A DNA stretch of 64,000 bases, taken from Calditrichia bacterium (lineage in GTDB: Bacteria; Calditrichota; Calditrichia; RBG-13-44-9; J075). Made by a program: the position numbers and the translations under genes. The notes beneath the pieces were generated by a model that saw only the letters and a list, made by a program, of their open reading frames with translations, ran no database searches and had not been told where the DNA came from. Below, piece by piece: positions 9,192 to 18,508 of the stretch. The number at the start of each line of letters is the position of its first letter. Position 1 is the stretch's first letter. Location: the NCBI GenBank assembly GCA_020635015.1, contig JACKAP010000003.1:434001-498000 (forward strand). Reading direction: 5' to 3'.

Positions 9192-12100
9192 ATGAAATTA
9201 AGTGATATATCCATCCGCCGGCCGGTGTTGGCGACGGTGATGAGTTTGACCATCCTGTTATTTGGGATCATCGCCTTTACCCGGCTGCCGGTGCGGGAGT
9301 ATCCCGATATCGATCCGCCGATCATCTCGGTGGTGACCTTGTACCGCGGAGCCAGCCCCAGCGTGGTGGAGACCGAGATCACCAACATCCTGGAGGAGCA
9401 GTTCGCCACCCTGGAAGGGGTGAAGACCCTTACCTCTTCCAGTCAAGAGCAGGGCTCAGTGATCACCATCGAGTTCGAGTTGAACCGCGATGTGGATGAA
9501 GCCGCCAATGACGTGCGCGACCGGGTGTCACGGATCCGCGGCAACCTTCCCCGAGAAGTCGATGATCCGGTGGTTTCCAAGGTGGATGCCAACGCTCAGC
9601 CGATCGTGTGGCTGGCGCTTTCCAGCGACCAGCATAATGGTCTGGAGTTGACCGATGTGGCCGACCGGGTATTGAAAGAGCGCATCCAGCGGCTGCCGGG
9701 GGTGGGGTCGGTGTTCATCGGGGGGGAACGGCGCTACGCCATGCGGGTGTGGCTGGATCCGCTGCGTATGGCGGCGCACAACCTTACCACCCAGGATGTC
9801 GAAGCGGCAATCCGCCGGGAAAATGCCGAAATACCCGGCGGCCGGGTGGAGGGCGAGGAACGGGAATTTGCCGTGCGCACCCGTGGGCAATTGCTGACAC
9901 CGAAAGAGTTCGCGGCAATCATCGTCGCCCAGCGGGAAACCGATCTGGTGCGCCTGGGAGATGTGGCTGAGGTCGGCATCGGTGCGGAAGATGAACGTTC
10001 CGTAGCCCGCTTTAACGGCAGACCGGCGGTGGGGCTGGGCATCGTCAAGCAGTCCAAAGCCAGCACCATCGACGTGGCTGACGAAGTGAGGGCCGCCCTT
10101 AGCGAGTTGACCACTCTGCTGCCCCAGGGCATGCGGCTTGACGTTGCCTATGATTCATCGACCTTCATCAAAGAATCGATTAACGAAGTCGCGGAAACCC
10201 TGCTGATCGCCATGCTGCTGGTGGTGATCGTGGTGCTGGCTTTCCTGAAGAGCTTCCGCGCCACCATCATTCCTACCATCGCCATCCCGGTATCGATCAT
10301 CGGCGCCTTCGCCTTCGCCTATTTTGCCGGCTTCACCATCAATATTCTCACCCTGCTGGCCCTGGTGCTGGCAATCGGCCTGGTGGTAGATGACGCGATC
10401 GTGGTGCTGGAAAATATCTACCGTCACATGGAGATGGGAAAAACCCGCCTGCAGGCGGCGATTGACGGCACCCGGGAGATCGGTTTTGCGGTGATTGCCA
10501 CCACCATCTCTCTGGTAGCGGTCTTTGTGCCGGTGGCATTCTTGACCGGCTCGGTGGGACGGCTGTTCAACGAGTTCGGTCTCTCCCTGGCGGTGGCGGT
10601 GATGATCTCCGGCTTTGTGGCCCTCTCCCTCTCGCCGATGCTTTCTTCGCGGATACTCAAACCGCTGCACGGCGGCAGCGACAGCTGGGCCTCACGCTCC
10701 TTCGATGCTTTTTTTGATTGGCTCAACCGCATTTACGAGCGCATCCTGAGTTTCGCCCTGCGCCGCCGGGCGCTGATGATCCTTGCCGCCCTGCTGATCG
10801 TGGCGGTCAGCGCACTGCTGTTCCGTTCGCTGCCGGAAGAGCTGGTACCCACGGAAGACCGGGGCGTTGCTTTCGGCATTGTGATTGCGCCGGAAGGGGC
10901 GACCCTGGATTATACTGACCGTTATATGCGGGAAGTGGAAGCGCGGCTGCTCTCAATGCCGGAGCGGCGCGGCCTGTTCACTGCCGTAGGGCTGGGATTT
11001 GGCGGTCCCGGGCGGGTAACCAACGGCTTTCTGTTCCTGGGCCTGAAACCGCGTGATGAGCGGGAGCGTACCCAGCAGGAGATCGTCGGATCGCTCTTCC
11101 CGCAGATGATCTCCATCCCCGGGGTGCTGGCCTTCGTGATCAACCCGCCCAGCCTGGGAGGGCGCTTTTCCTCCAGCCCGGTGGAATATGTGCTGCAGGC
11201 CGACAGTTATGAGACCCTCAGCCAGGCCGTGGAGATCATGATGGGTAAAGCTTCGCAATTGGGCTATTTGATCAACCTCGATTCTGACCTGCGCCTGAAC
11301 AAACCGCAGCTGGATATCACCATCGACCGGGAGCGGGCGGCGGGGCTGGGGGTGTCGGTGACCGATATCGGCACCACCCTGGAGACCTTCCTGGGCGGCC
11401 GGGTAGTGACCAACTTCAAGCGCGGTACCAAACAGTATGATGTGATCGTGCAAATGAAGCCTTCCGGCCGGTCCACTCCTGATGCCATCGAGGGCATCTA
11501 TCTACGCGGCAGCGGCGGGCTGGTGCAACTGGCCAACGTGGTGCGGGTGCAGGAAACCGTCGAGCCCAAGGAACTCAATCACTACAACCGGGTGCGTTCC
11601 GCCACCATCACCGCCAATCTGGCGCCGGGCATCAGCCTGGGCACCGCGCTGAACGACCTCGACCGCATCCTGCAAGCCGACCTCCCCGGGGGCATCAAGC
11701 GGGAATTTGCCGGCCAGTCGCTGGAATACAAGAGCGCCAGTTCGACACTCTATTTTATGTTCCTGCTGGCAGTGGTGTTTATCTTCCTGGTGCTGGCGGC
11801 GCAGTTCGAAAGCTTCATCGACCCCTTCACCATTCTCTTTGCGGTGCCGCTGGCGGTGTTTGGCGCCCTGCTCTCGCTGTTCGTATTCGGGCAAACCCTC
11901 AACATCTATTCCCAGATCGGATTGGTGATGCTGATCGGGCTGGTCACCAAAAACTCCATCCTGATCGTGGAATATTCCAACCAGTTGCGCGCCCGGGGAC
12001 GGGAAGTATTGCAAGCAGTAAGCGAAGCCTCACTGATCCGCCTGCGTCCGATCCTGATGACCTCCTTCGCCACCATCTTTGGGGTGCTGCCGATCGCCAT

Positions 12101-12296
12101 TGGTCTCGGTGCCGGTGCGGAAGCGCGGCGCCCGCTGGGAATTGCGGTGGTGGGCGGGATCTTCTTCTCCACCTTTCTCACCCTGGTGCTGGTGCCGGTG
12201 CTCTATACCCTGCTGGCGCGGTTCACGAAAGTCGCCCCGGCAAAAACCGAAAATGCTGTCCCCCCCACCCCCACCGAAGCCCTCCAAGAAAAGTGA
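9192..12296 (+). CDS. RND multidrug efflux transporter (HAE1 family)
   Basis: An inner-membrane proton-driven drug exporter of 1034 residues, the normal length. The ATG at 9192 has GGAG 5 bp upstream and starts the standard N terminus MKLSDISIRRPVLATVM. An upstream GTG in frame falls inside a repeat and was rejected. TM4 carries the paired proton-relay aspartates in GLVVDDAIVVLENIYRH, and TM10 has the conserved Lys in GLVTKNSILIVEY. The two large periplasmic loops have the usual porter-domain sequence. It is the last gene of the TolC-adaptor-pump operon and ends before a perfect hairpin at 12306-12332. Specificity (drugs, bile salts, solvents) cannot be read. Confidence 0.95.
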   Translation: MKLSDISIRRPVLATVMSLTILLFGIIAFTRLPVREYPDIDPPIISVVTLYRGASPSVVETEITNILEEQFATLEGVKTLTSSSQEQGSVITIEFELNRDVDEAANDVRDRVSRIRGNLPREVDDPVVSKVDANAQPIVWLALSSDQHNGLELTDVADRVLKERIQRLPGVGSVFIGGERRYAMRVWLDPLRMAAHNLTTQDVEAAIRRENAEIPGGRVEGEEREFAVRTRGQLLTPKEFAAIIVAQRETDLVRLGDVAEVGIGAEDERSVARFNGRPAVGLGIVKQSKASTIDVADEVRAALSELTTLLPQGMRLDVAYDSSTFIKESINEVAETLLIAMLLVVIVVLAFLKSFRATIIPTIAIPVSIIGAFAFAYFAGFTINILTLLALVLAIGLVVDDAIVVLENIYRHMEMGKTRLQAAIDGTREIGFAVIATTISLVAVFVPVAFLTGSVGRLFNEFGLSLAVAVMISGFVALSLSPMLSSRILKPLHGGSDSWASRSFDAFFDWLNRIYERILSFALRRRALMILAALLIVAVSALLFRSLPEELVPTEDRGVAFGIVIAPEGATLDYTDRYMREVEARLLSMPERRGLFTAVGLGFGGPGRVTNGFLFLGLKPRDERERTQQEIVGSLFPQMISIPGVLAFVINPPSLGGRFSSSPVEYVLQADSYETLSQAVEIMMGKASQLGYLINLDSDLRLNKPQLDITIDRERAAGLGVSVTDIGTTLETFLGGRVVTNFKRGTKQYDVIVQMKPSGRSTPDAIEGIYLRGSGGLVQLANVVRVQETVEPKELNHYNRVRSATITANLAPGISLGTALNDLDRILQADLPGGIKREFAGQSLEYKSASSTLYFMFLLAVVFIFLVLAAQFESFIDPFTILFAVPLAVFGALLSLFVFGQTLNIYSQIGLVMLIGLVTKNSILIVEYSNQLRARGREVLQAVSEASLIRLRPILMTSFATIFGVLPIAIGLGAGAEARRPLGIAVVGGIFFSTFLTLVLVPVLYTLLARFTKVAPAKTENAVPPTPTEALQEK

Positions 12297-12305
12297 TAAA
12301 CCCTC

Positions 12306-12332
12306 CTGGTTCCACGCTCAGCGTGGAACCAG
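12306..12332 (+). terminator. Perfect 13-bp inverted repeat after the efflux operon
   Basis: CTGGTTCCACGCT (12306-12318), one base, then its exact complement (12320-12332), starting 9 bp after the RND stop codon. There is no U-run, so it may be a Rho-type or processing hairpin rather than a classical intrinsic terminator. Confidence 0.55.
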
Positions 12333-12430
12333 CCTATCGCCGCTCTGCGGCAAAACACAACGAATCGATCCACGGATTTCACTGATTTACACTGTGATGT
12401 ATCTCTATAAGCCAAAACGTAATTTAAGCT

Positions 12431-12547
12431 GTCATTGCGAGGCGTTTTGTGCCGAAGCAATCCCCTGCATGGTGCACCCATCTGCAGTTATGCTGGAAGC
12501 GATTCGCAGGAGATTGCCGCGCCGCAAAATACGCGGCTCGCAATGAC
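12431..12547. repeat. REP-like GTCATTGCGAG inverted element
   Basis: Begins GTCATTGCGAGGCG..GAAGCAATCC and ends GGAGATTGCCGCG..CTCGCAATGAC, so the ends are inverted copies around a core of about 60 bp. This end sequence is a familiar dispersed repeat in many bacterial genomes. A half copy lies at 37976-38019. Just upstream (12367-12395) is a degenerate CACGGATTT repeat. The rest of the 394-bp spacer 12297-12690 holds no gene. Confidence 0.75.
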
Positions 12548-12690
12548 TAATAATAATTTTATTATATACTTCAAAAAAAATGAAGTATATTTGAAACAAA
12601 CTTTATTGTCCGACGTAAAAATAGGTAAATTTTGATAACCATAAAGGGGCGCACGATGAACACCTCATCCCAAAACGAACGGGGGCTAAC

Positions 12691-13569
12691 ATGCAGCACG
12701 ACCTTTCCCGCAAATTGAAGCCGGATCGTAACGCCTTAATCCGTTTCCTGATCTCACTGTTTCTGTGCGTCGCGATCCTGGGGCTGATCATCACCTTCAC
12801 CGACCCCAGAAGCTGGGCCCCGGGACTGCATACGCTCGATTATGTCTTTCTGGGTTTGTACCTGCTGCTGGGACTCTGGCAGTTGATCCCTTACTGGAAG
12901 ACTCGTAACCCCGTCCACCTAGCCATGGGCATCATGCTGCTCTTGTTTATTCCGTACCTGCTGGTCGGCACTTCCCCGTACAGCGGATTCCGCTTTCTGT
13001 TCTACCCGGTCTGGCTGGCAATCTTTATTATTTGGGGACCGGTGCGCCGGCGTAACAATCCCCATTTCCGGCAGATGCTGGAGCTGGCCGCCCGGCCGGT
13101 GCAAGAAACTGCCGCCGGGTTTACCGCCCGCCCCTATCCCTCCGGCAGCGCAGCTTACACCCGGGAGGAGCTGGAAAATTTTGCCCGCTTTCTGATGCGG
13201 CATTGGATCGCAACTGCTTATCCGGAAACCGAACGAATGGTAGTGGTGATCGGCGGATTTTCCTGGCAGCATTTTTTCCGCGGTAAAATAGATTTCCAAA
13301 AATTAACCTACGTCGGGTTTGGGAATGACGGCAACATATCGGTCAACATTTCCCAAAAGGATTACCAGAAATACCGGGAACAATTGAGTTTCGAGCAACT
13401 CTGCGCTTCCCTGGGCCGTTTGATGACCCGCTTCCTGGCGTATCATCAAACCGGGCAGGCGGAGAAAATATTGGCGATGATCGATCAGGAAATGGGCCGC
13501 TCTCACTGGTTTTTCCGGGAAACGTCAACGCCGGCCACTGACGCATCCCCCAACGGAGGCCGCTCATGA
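12691..13569 (+). CDS. Four-helix membrane protein with cytoplasmic C-terminal domain
   Basis: 292 residues of unknown function. The N-terminal half has about four hydrophobic spans (roughly 15-36, 48-66, 78-95 and 102-120). The C-terminal soluble half of about 170 residues begins after the RRRNNPHFR basic loop and is probably cytoplasmic by the positive-inside rule. It contains the motif GFSWQHFFRGKIDFQ. The gene overlaps the winged-helix gene by 4 bp (ATGA), so the two probably form one unit. A membrane sensor paired with a DNA-binding partner is a reasonable inference. I do not recognise the family. Confidence 0.6.
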   Translation: MQHDLSRKLKPDRNALIRFLISLFLCVAILGLIITFTDPRSWAPGLHTLDYVFLGLYLLLGLWQLIPYWKTRNPVHLAMGIMLLLFIPYLLVGTSPYSGFRFLFYPVWLAIFIIWGPVRRRNNPHFRQMLELAARPVQETAAGFTARPYPSGSAAYTREELENFARFLMRHWIATAYPETERMVVVIGGFSWQHFFRGKIDFQKLTYVGFGNDGNISVNISQKDYQKYREQLSFEQLCASLGRLMTRFLAYHQTGQAEKILAMIDQEMGRSHWFFRETSTPATDASPNGGRS

Positions 13570-14171
13570 CCGACTTTCCCACCGCCGCACGCCTGGCCGC
13601 ACTACTGGCGAAATCGTTTGCGGAGGATTTCCTGCGCCTGCTGGTGGTCTACCGAGACATCTCTGCCTCGGAGGCGGCCTCCCGGCTGGATTTGCACATC
13701 AAGACCGCCCAGGACTTCCTGGAGGAGCTCCACGCATTGGGCATCGCCGGCCGGGAGGAAGTTTATGAACGCAAGCGGCCTTATTTCCGCTACGGCCTGC
13801 TGCAGCGGAAAATTGCCATTGAGCTCGATCTAACTTCTCTGCAAAATAACGGCCTGTCTGCACAACAGCTCGATCTGAAAATCCGCGAACAGAAAGATGC
13901 CGGCGCGCTCTTCGCCACCGCGAATAACGCACCGGCTCTCTCTGCGGTCAGCGTCTTCACCGGCGAAGGCCGCAAACGCAAGGAGCGCCGGATCAGCCTT
14001 ACCTCTGCACAGGGCCGCTTTCTCTACCATCTCCCCTTCCCCAACGCCGCCTTCCTCAGTATCCAGGACATCCTCCAGAAAGCCGGTATCGAAATGGATT
14101 ATCTGGCGGAGATTCTGGATATCGTCAACATTCTGACCCAATTAGGGGTGATTGAGGTGAATTCAAACTGA
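13566..14171 (+). CDS. Winged-helix domain protein
   Basis: 201 residues. Residues ~20-85 look like a winged helix-turn-helix: helix FAEDFLRLLVVY, then ISASEAASRLDLHIKTAQDFLEELHALG as the HTH, then a wing with RKRPYFRYGLL. This resembles MarR/ArsR-type or predicted-transcription-factor folds. A second domain follows, and the C terminus (IQDILQKAGIEMDYLAEILDIVNILTQLG) could be a second helical HTH-like segment. It is coupled to the upstream membrane protein by a 4-bp overlap. It is probably a regulator acting with that protein. DNA binding is inferred from the fold only. Confidence 0.6.
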   Translation: MTDFPTAARLAALLAKSFAEDFLRLLVVYRDISASEAASRLDLHIKTAQDFLEELHALGIAGREEVYERKRPYFRYGLLQRKIAIELDLTSLQNNGLSAQQLDLKIREQKDAGALFATANNAPALSAVSVFTGEGRKRKERRISLTSAQGRFLYHLPFPNAAFLSIQDILQKAGIEMDYLAEILDIVNILTQLGVIEVNSN

Positions 14172-14401
14172 GATTTACGGATTTGCACAGACGACAGAAC
14201 TGATATCCACGGATTACACGGATTTACACGGACAAGATGTCGTCATTTCGAACGTATTTTGTGAGAAATCTGCAGTGGTAAAAAACTTTCCATAGGTGTA
14301 CTTGCTCCAAAAAATCCGTGAAAATCCGTGTAATCCGTGGACAGTATTTGAAAAATCCCCACCAAATACTTACATTCCGACAATTATTCCGGGAGCAAGG
14401 C
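14172..14401. repeat. Spacer with CACGGATT-type inverted repeat
   Basis: CCACGGATTACACGGATTT-type units at 14208-14233 face their complement (AATCCGTG units, 14311-14340). The 77-bp interior shows no gene. The same units recur at 37002-37029/37141-37163 and in degenerate form at 9131-9172 and 12367-12395. Confidence 0.75.
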
Positions 14402-15889
14402 ATGGGCAAGAGACAAAAAAGCGCTACCAATACGTCAAGAACCGGCCTGCTGATCGTGCACGGCATTGGGGAGCAACGCCAGGGAGAAACCTCGGAAAAA
14501 CTGGTAAAAGGGCTCTCTCGGCTTTACGGCAGCGATGTGCAGGTAGAGCGGGGCGCAGACAATTTGCCGGTAACCCTCACCGCGGCCGGACAAACGGTAC
14601 GGATTTATGAAGTCTACTGGGCCGACATCCTGTCCGGTGAGCGGGTCGCCAATACCTTTCGCTGGGACCTGATCCTCTCTCTGGGCTGGTTTCCATGGCT
14701 CAATTGGAAAGCCGGGCGCTTACCGCGCAATCTCTATAGCCGCACGCTGGTAGTACTGCAAACCCTGCTGCTGCTGCCGATCACCCTGCTGCTGTATCCG
14801 ATCTATCTCGGCGCCCGCATCCTGGCCCAATTCGCCGGTACGATTTTCCGGAAATCGCCCCCACCGGAAGTAGAAGTTGATGAAGACACTGCCCTGGCCC
14901 GCCTCGCAGCGCGCAGCCGGATTTATGCCGACCGGGCGGCAAAAGAGCCGACTTGGGTTGAAGAAATTCTCGACACCTTCGCCGGGGATGTGACCAACTA
15001 TATGGCCGCTTTGGGCGATCCACAACTGCTGGCCGGGCGAGAGGACCTCCAGCAGGCCGCGGTGGAAATTCACCAACGCTTCTACGCAGCGGTTGCTGCT
15101 GCGGAAAAGGACGGCTGTGGAGAGATCCAGATCCTGGCGCATAGCCTGGGAACGGTGATCGCTTACCACGCCCTTACCGGATTGGTGCTTAAACCGGCAG
15201 CGAATCTCCCGAACGGGAGAACATATCAACTCGCCTCCCGCCTCACCCGTTTTTACACCATCGGCAGCCCGTTAGAGAAGATCCGCTTTTTCTGGCCGGG
15301 AACGATCAGCGAAAAACGGCTCGACGCTTTCAAGGTTATCAATGAGCAGGCCGCCGCCATCCCGGGTGCGCAGCCGTCGGAATCCCGCATCCGCTGGGAC
15401 AACTTCCACCACGCCTTCGACCTGGTATCCGGCCGGCTGAAACGCTTTGACCATTGGGGGAAGGTTACGAATCACGCCATCCGCGGTAGCGGGGGGATGA
15501 TTCGTTCGCATGTCATCTATGAGAGCTCCCCGACTTTCCTGGAAATCATCAGCGCCGGCCTCTTCGGAACCACCCGTACGCTGTCCCAATCCCTCACCAC
15601 CCGCACAGTGAACCGGCTTTCCTCCATCGGTGAGAACCTGCTATTGCCACTGGCGCTGCTCCTGCTGCTGATCGTTGGCATATTGATGGGACTGCTAACC
15701 GCTTTTCTACCCGGCTATTTCATTTCCCTGCCGTTCCGCCTCCTCGGCTGGGATGCCTGGGTGAACACCATTCAAAATTTCTTTGCGGTGATCATGCTGA
15801 TCGTGATCGCTGTTCAAGCGACCTTCGGCGTGCACAAAACTGCCCGAGAGATGCACCGCCTCTGGGCCAACCGGCAGCAGACCCGCTAA
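14402..15889 (+). CDS. Membrane-associated lipase-like alpha/beta hydrolase
   Basis: 495 residues. The ATG at 14402 is 7 bp after GGAG, and upstream in-frame codons are made of CACGGATT repeat and were excluded. The oxyanion-type motif LLIVHGIGEQ sits at about residues 16-25. The nucleophile elbow reads LAHSLGTVIAYHA, with Ser near residue 249. Hydrophobic spans lie at about 118-145 (LLLLPITLLLYPIYLG) and near the C terminus (LPLALLLLLIVGILMGLL; FFAVIMLIVIAVQ), so it is probably membrane-bound. Likely a serine esterase/lipase. The substrate is unknown and the catalytic Asp/His are not assigned. Confidence 0.65.
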   Translation: MGKRQKSATNTSRTGLLIVHGIGEQRQGETSEKLVKGLSRLYGSDVQVERGADNLPVTLTAAGQTVRIYEVYWADILSGERVANTFRWDLILSLGWFPWLNWKAGRLPRNLYSRTLVVLQTLLLLPITLLLYPIYLGARILAQFAGTIFRKSPPPEVEVDEDTALARLAARSRIYADRAAKEPTWVEEILDTFAGDVTNYMAALGDPQLLAGREDLQQAAVEIHQRFYAAVAAAEKDGCGEIQILAHSLGTVIAYHALTGLVLKPAANLPNGRTYQLASRLTRFYTIGSPLEKIRFFWPGTISEKRLDAFKVINEQAAAIPGAQPSESRIRWDNFHHAFDLVSGRLKRFDHWGKVTNHAIRGSGGMIRSHVIYESSPTFLEIISAGLFGTTRTLSQSLTTRTVNRLSSIGENLLLPLALLLLLIVGILMGLLTAFLPGYFISLPFRLLGWDAWVNTIQNFFAVIMLIVIAVQATFGVHKTAREMHRLWANRQQTR

Positions 15890-16015
15890 AATGAGTTGGT
15901 GCACGCTCGACGTAAAACGTCTAAAAACCGGATGCCACACAGAGCGCGGCACCAGAGCGTAAATTGCGTTAACATCAATCCGGCACCGCAAAGCTGCCAA
16001 ACCAGGAAGCTGAAA

Positions 16016-16054
16016 AATCTGCATTGGCCGCGTCGTTGGCGGCCAATGCAGATT
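16016..16054 (+). terminator. 16-bp perfect hairpin
   Basis: AATCTGCATTGGCCGC (16016-16031) and its complement (16039-16054) around a 7-nt loop, preceded by an A-run and followed by a T-rich stretch (16060-16080). It sits between the hydrolase and the next operon and is probably a transcription terminator. Confidence 0.65.
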
Positions 16055-16159
16055 AAATATCACATTTTATTTTTGTTTTGAATTTAACCCCTTTTTAGCT
16101 TTACTTTAACGTCTATGATATAAGTTATGCTTCTTTCCGATTTAATTGAAGGGGCTCAG

Positions 16160-18310
16160 ATGATTCATCGCTACCTGCCAGTCATGTTGCTGATTTTCGC
16201 CTCCCTGCCCCTGCCGGCCCAAACCCGGCAGGCAAATTCCACGATCCATAAACGCTTTGTGGATGACAACAACAACTTTACCTCGACCGGCAACATCGGG
16301 ATGACGGTTACCAATTACGGGGTATTTGGAGACGGATTTGTGGAGCAGGCCCCCACCGATCAGCCCTCTTGCGAATATCCCCGCGGCTCCGGGATTGAGC
16401 ATATTTTCGACGGCGGCTTGTGGGTCGGGGCCGAAACCCCCACCGGGATCCGGGTGACCACCGGTGCTTTCAACTCCGCCCGTATCGGCTCCGCCGGGTC
16501 GGTGAACTTCGAGTTCACCAATACCGCCGAACCAACCGACATCGTGGTGGAGCGTTCCTCCCTGCCCGCCAACAAGTTTTTTTCTCCCCAGGCGATCAGC
16601 CACCAGGATTTCATTATCGATTTTTCCGATACCAACATCATTGTTCCCGGCACGCCGATCCCGATTCCCAATCATCAGCCCCTGGGCCTGTCAGTGCACC
16701 TGGAAACTTACGCCTGGAACTTTCCCTTCGCCGATGCTTTTGTGATCTTTAATTACACCATCACCAATGTCGGTTACGAAGACAATCGCGACACCTTGAA
16801 AAACGTGCATGTCGGCCTGTGGGCGGATATGGTGGTGCGCAATGTCAACATTCTTCCCCCGCGGGTAGGCGCCCCCTTCTACCAGGATGTCGGGGTAGGC
16901 CGGGTCGACAATCCCGATACGGCGCAGATGATCTACGCCTACGAATACAACGGCAGCGCCAACTACACCGGCGCGGAAAGCTACGTGTCGCTGGTCTACC
17001 TCGGCGCGAAGCCCCAGCGCGGTGACGATCTGTATGAATTGGGCAAGATCACCACCAACTGGTGGTTATTCAGCGGCGGCAATGAGGACTGGCAGCGCGC
17101 ACCATCCGACGAGGCCAGCCGCTATCAACGCATGTCAGAATCCATAGAAGACGATGTCTACTGGAATGATGTGTTCCGCAACCGTAACAACTTCATGAAC
17201 CTGATCTCCACCGGCCCGTTCGAGCGGATCGCGCCGGATTCGTCGGTCAACGTGGTATTTGCAGTGGTGTGCGGGAAAAAATTCGGCACCGCCCCCACTT
17301 CCTCGGATAATGCCGTCACCCGCCGCAATCTGGTGGAGAACGTTTCCTGGGCCCAGCGAGCCTACCACGGGGAAGACAGCAACCGCAACGGGGTGCTGGA
17401 TTTTCTGGGCAGCGATTCCTCGGAAGACGTCAATGGCAACGGCAGGCTAGACCGCTATATCCTTCCCACCCCGCCCGACGCCCCGCGGGTAAAGGTGATC
17501 CCGGGCAGCGGCACGGTGACGCTGATGTGGGACGATTCGGCGGAGGAATCGATCGACTTCATTTCCAAGCAAAAAGATTTCGAGGGTTACCGGGTCTACC
17601 GCTCCTTCCTGGGCAGCGACCGGGAAGATACCGGGATTTTCGACAACATGCAGTTGGTGCATGAATACGACTTGATCAACGACCGGTTTTATGATACTGG
17701 CCTGGAATCGGTGCGGATGGAGACCCCGCTGGTGGAGATCGGCAGCGATCCGTTCACCGGGTTGCCGGACACCATCACCTATCGCTACCAATTGCAGATC
17801 GACAACCTGCACAATGGCTGGCAGTACGCGTTTGCGGTTTCGGCATTCGACAGCGGCGACGTTAAGCTCAACCTCCCCAGCCTGGAAAGCAGCCGGCTGC
17901 AGAACGTGATCCTGGTCAGTCCCGGCACGCCGCCGCGCCAGCCGGGGAGCAATCTCCAGGTGGGGGTCTATCCCAACCCCTACCGCACCGGGGCCATCTG
18001 GGACGGCGGCTTTGAGCGGGAACGGAAACTGCATTTCTATAACCTGCCCCGCAACTGTGAGGTACGGATCTACACCATCGCCGGCGATCTGGTCGACAGC
18101 TTCGAGCACCGCGGCGATTTCTACCGCGGGGAGGACATCCTGTGGTATCAGAATTTTTCCGAAGGCAACACCGTTTTCCCCGGCGGCGAGCATGCCTGGG
18201 ACCTGGTCACCGATTCCGATCAGGCCATTGCCACCGGCCTGTATTTGTTCACGGTAAAAGACAACGATACCGGCGAGGTGCACAAAGGCAAATTTGTCAT
18301 CATCAAGTAG
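16160..18310 (+). CDS. Large exported protein with Fn3-like and FlgD/T9SS-type C-terminal domain
   Basis: 716 residues from the ATG at 16160, which has AAGGGG upstream and a clear signal peptide (MIHRYLPVMLLIFASLPLPAQ). An in-frame ATG 33 bp earlier would put a polar stretch before the signal and is less likely. The first ~400 residues form an unrecognised extracellular domain beginning with GNIGMTVTNYGVFGDGF. A calcium-loop/dockerin-like stretch follows (DSNRNGVLDF and DVNGNGRLDRY, about residues 412-437), then an Fn3-like region (PDAPRVKVIPGSGTVTLMWD). The C-terminal FlgD-like domain has VGVYPNPYRTG and ends GKFVIIK. It is the first gene of the surface-protein module. Function is unknown and surface display via T9SS is inferred. 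Confidence 0.75.
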   Translation: MIHRYLPVMLLIFASLPLPAQTRQANSTIHKRFVDDNNNFTSTGNIGMTVTNYGVFGDGFVEQAPTDQPSCEYPRGSGIEHIFDGGLWVGAETPTGIRVTTGAFNSARIGSAGSVNFEFTNTAEPTDIVVERSSLPANKFFSPQAISHQDFIIDFSDTNIIVPGTPIPIPNHQPLGLSVHLETYAWNFPFADAFVIFNYTITNVGYEDNRDTLKNVHVGLWADMVVRNVNILPPRVGAPFYQDVGVGRVDNPDTAQMIYAYEYNGSANYTGAESYVSLVYLGAKPQRGDDLYELGKITTNWWLFSGGNEDWQRAPSDEASRYQRMSESIEDDVYWNDVFRNRNNFMNLISTGPFERIAPDSSVNVVFAVVCGKKFGTAPTSSDNAVTRRNLVENVSWAQRAYHGEDSNRNGVLDFLGSDSSEDVNGNGRLDRYILPTPPDAPRVKVIPGSGTVTLMWDDSAEESIDFISKQKDFEGYRVYRSFLGSDREDTGIFDNMQLVHEYDLINDRFYDTGLESVRMETPLVEIGSDPFTGLPDTITYRYQLQIDNLHNGWQYAFAVSAFDSGDVKLNLPSLESSRLQNVILVSPGTPPRQPGSNLQVGVYPNPYRTGAIWDGGFERERKLHFYNLPRNCEVRIYTIAGDLVDSFEHRGDFYRGEDILWYQNFSEGNTVFPGGEHAWDLVTDSDQAIATGLYLFTVKDNDTGEVHKGKFVIIK

Positions 18311-18410
18311 GGTCGAGTCGCGACTCGACCGGCCAGAGCGGGGACGAATTCTGAGTGAAGAATGCGGAGTGCGGAATTTTGCCACCTGGTCGAGTCGCGA
18401 CTCGACCAGG
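18311..18410. repeat. Pair of identical perfect palindromes
   Basis: GGTCGAGTCGCGACTCGACC is present at 18311-18330, immediately after the stop codon of the upstream gene, and again at 18388-18407. In the second copy the palindrome extends to 26 bp (18385-18410). Between them is a fragment of the GAGTGCG heptad (around 18365-18375). Confidence 0.9.
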
Positions 18411-18508
18411 CGAGGCGCCAATAATATGTGCAACATCAATGACGACAAACTCTTTTTGGCGGTAATCTTAAATCATTTTTTAATCCATCATTCCAAGGAG
18501 GATTTTTC

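Noticed and set aside
15896..16081. 61-codon ORF after the hydrolase
   Set aside because: It spans the 16-bp terminator hairpin and lacks a ribosome site.
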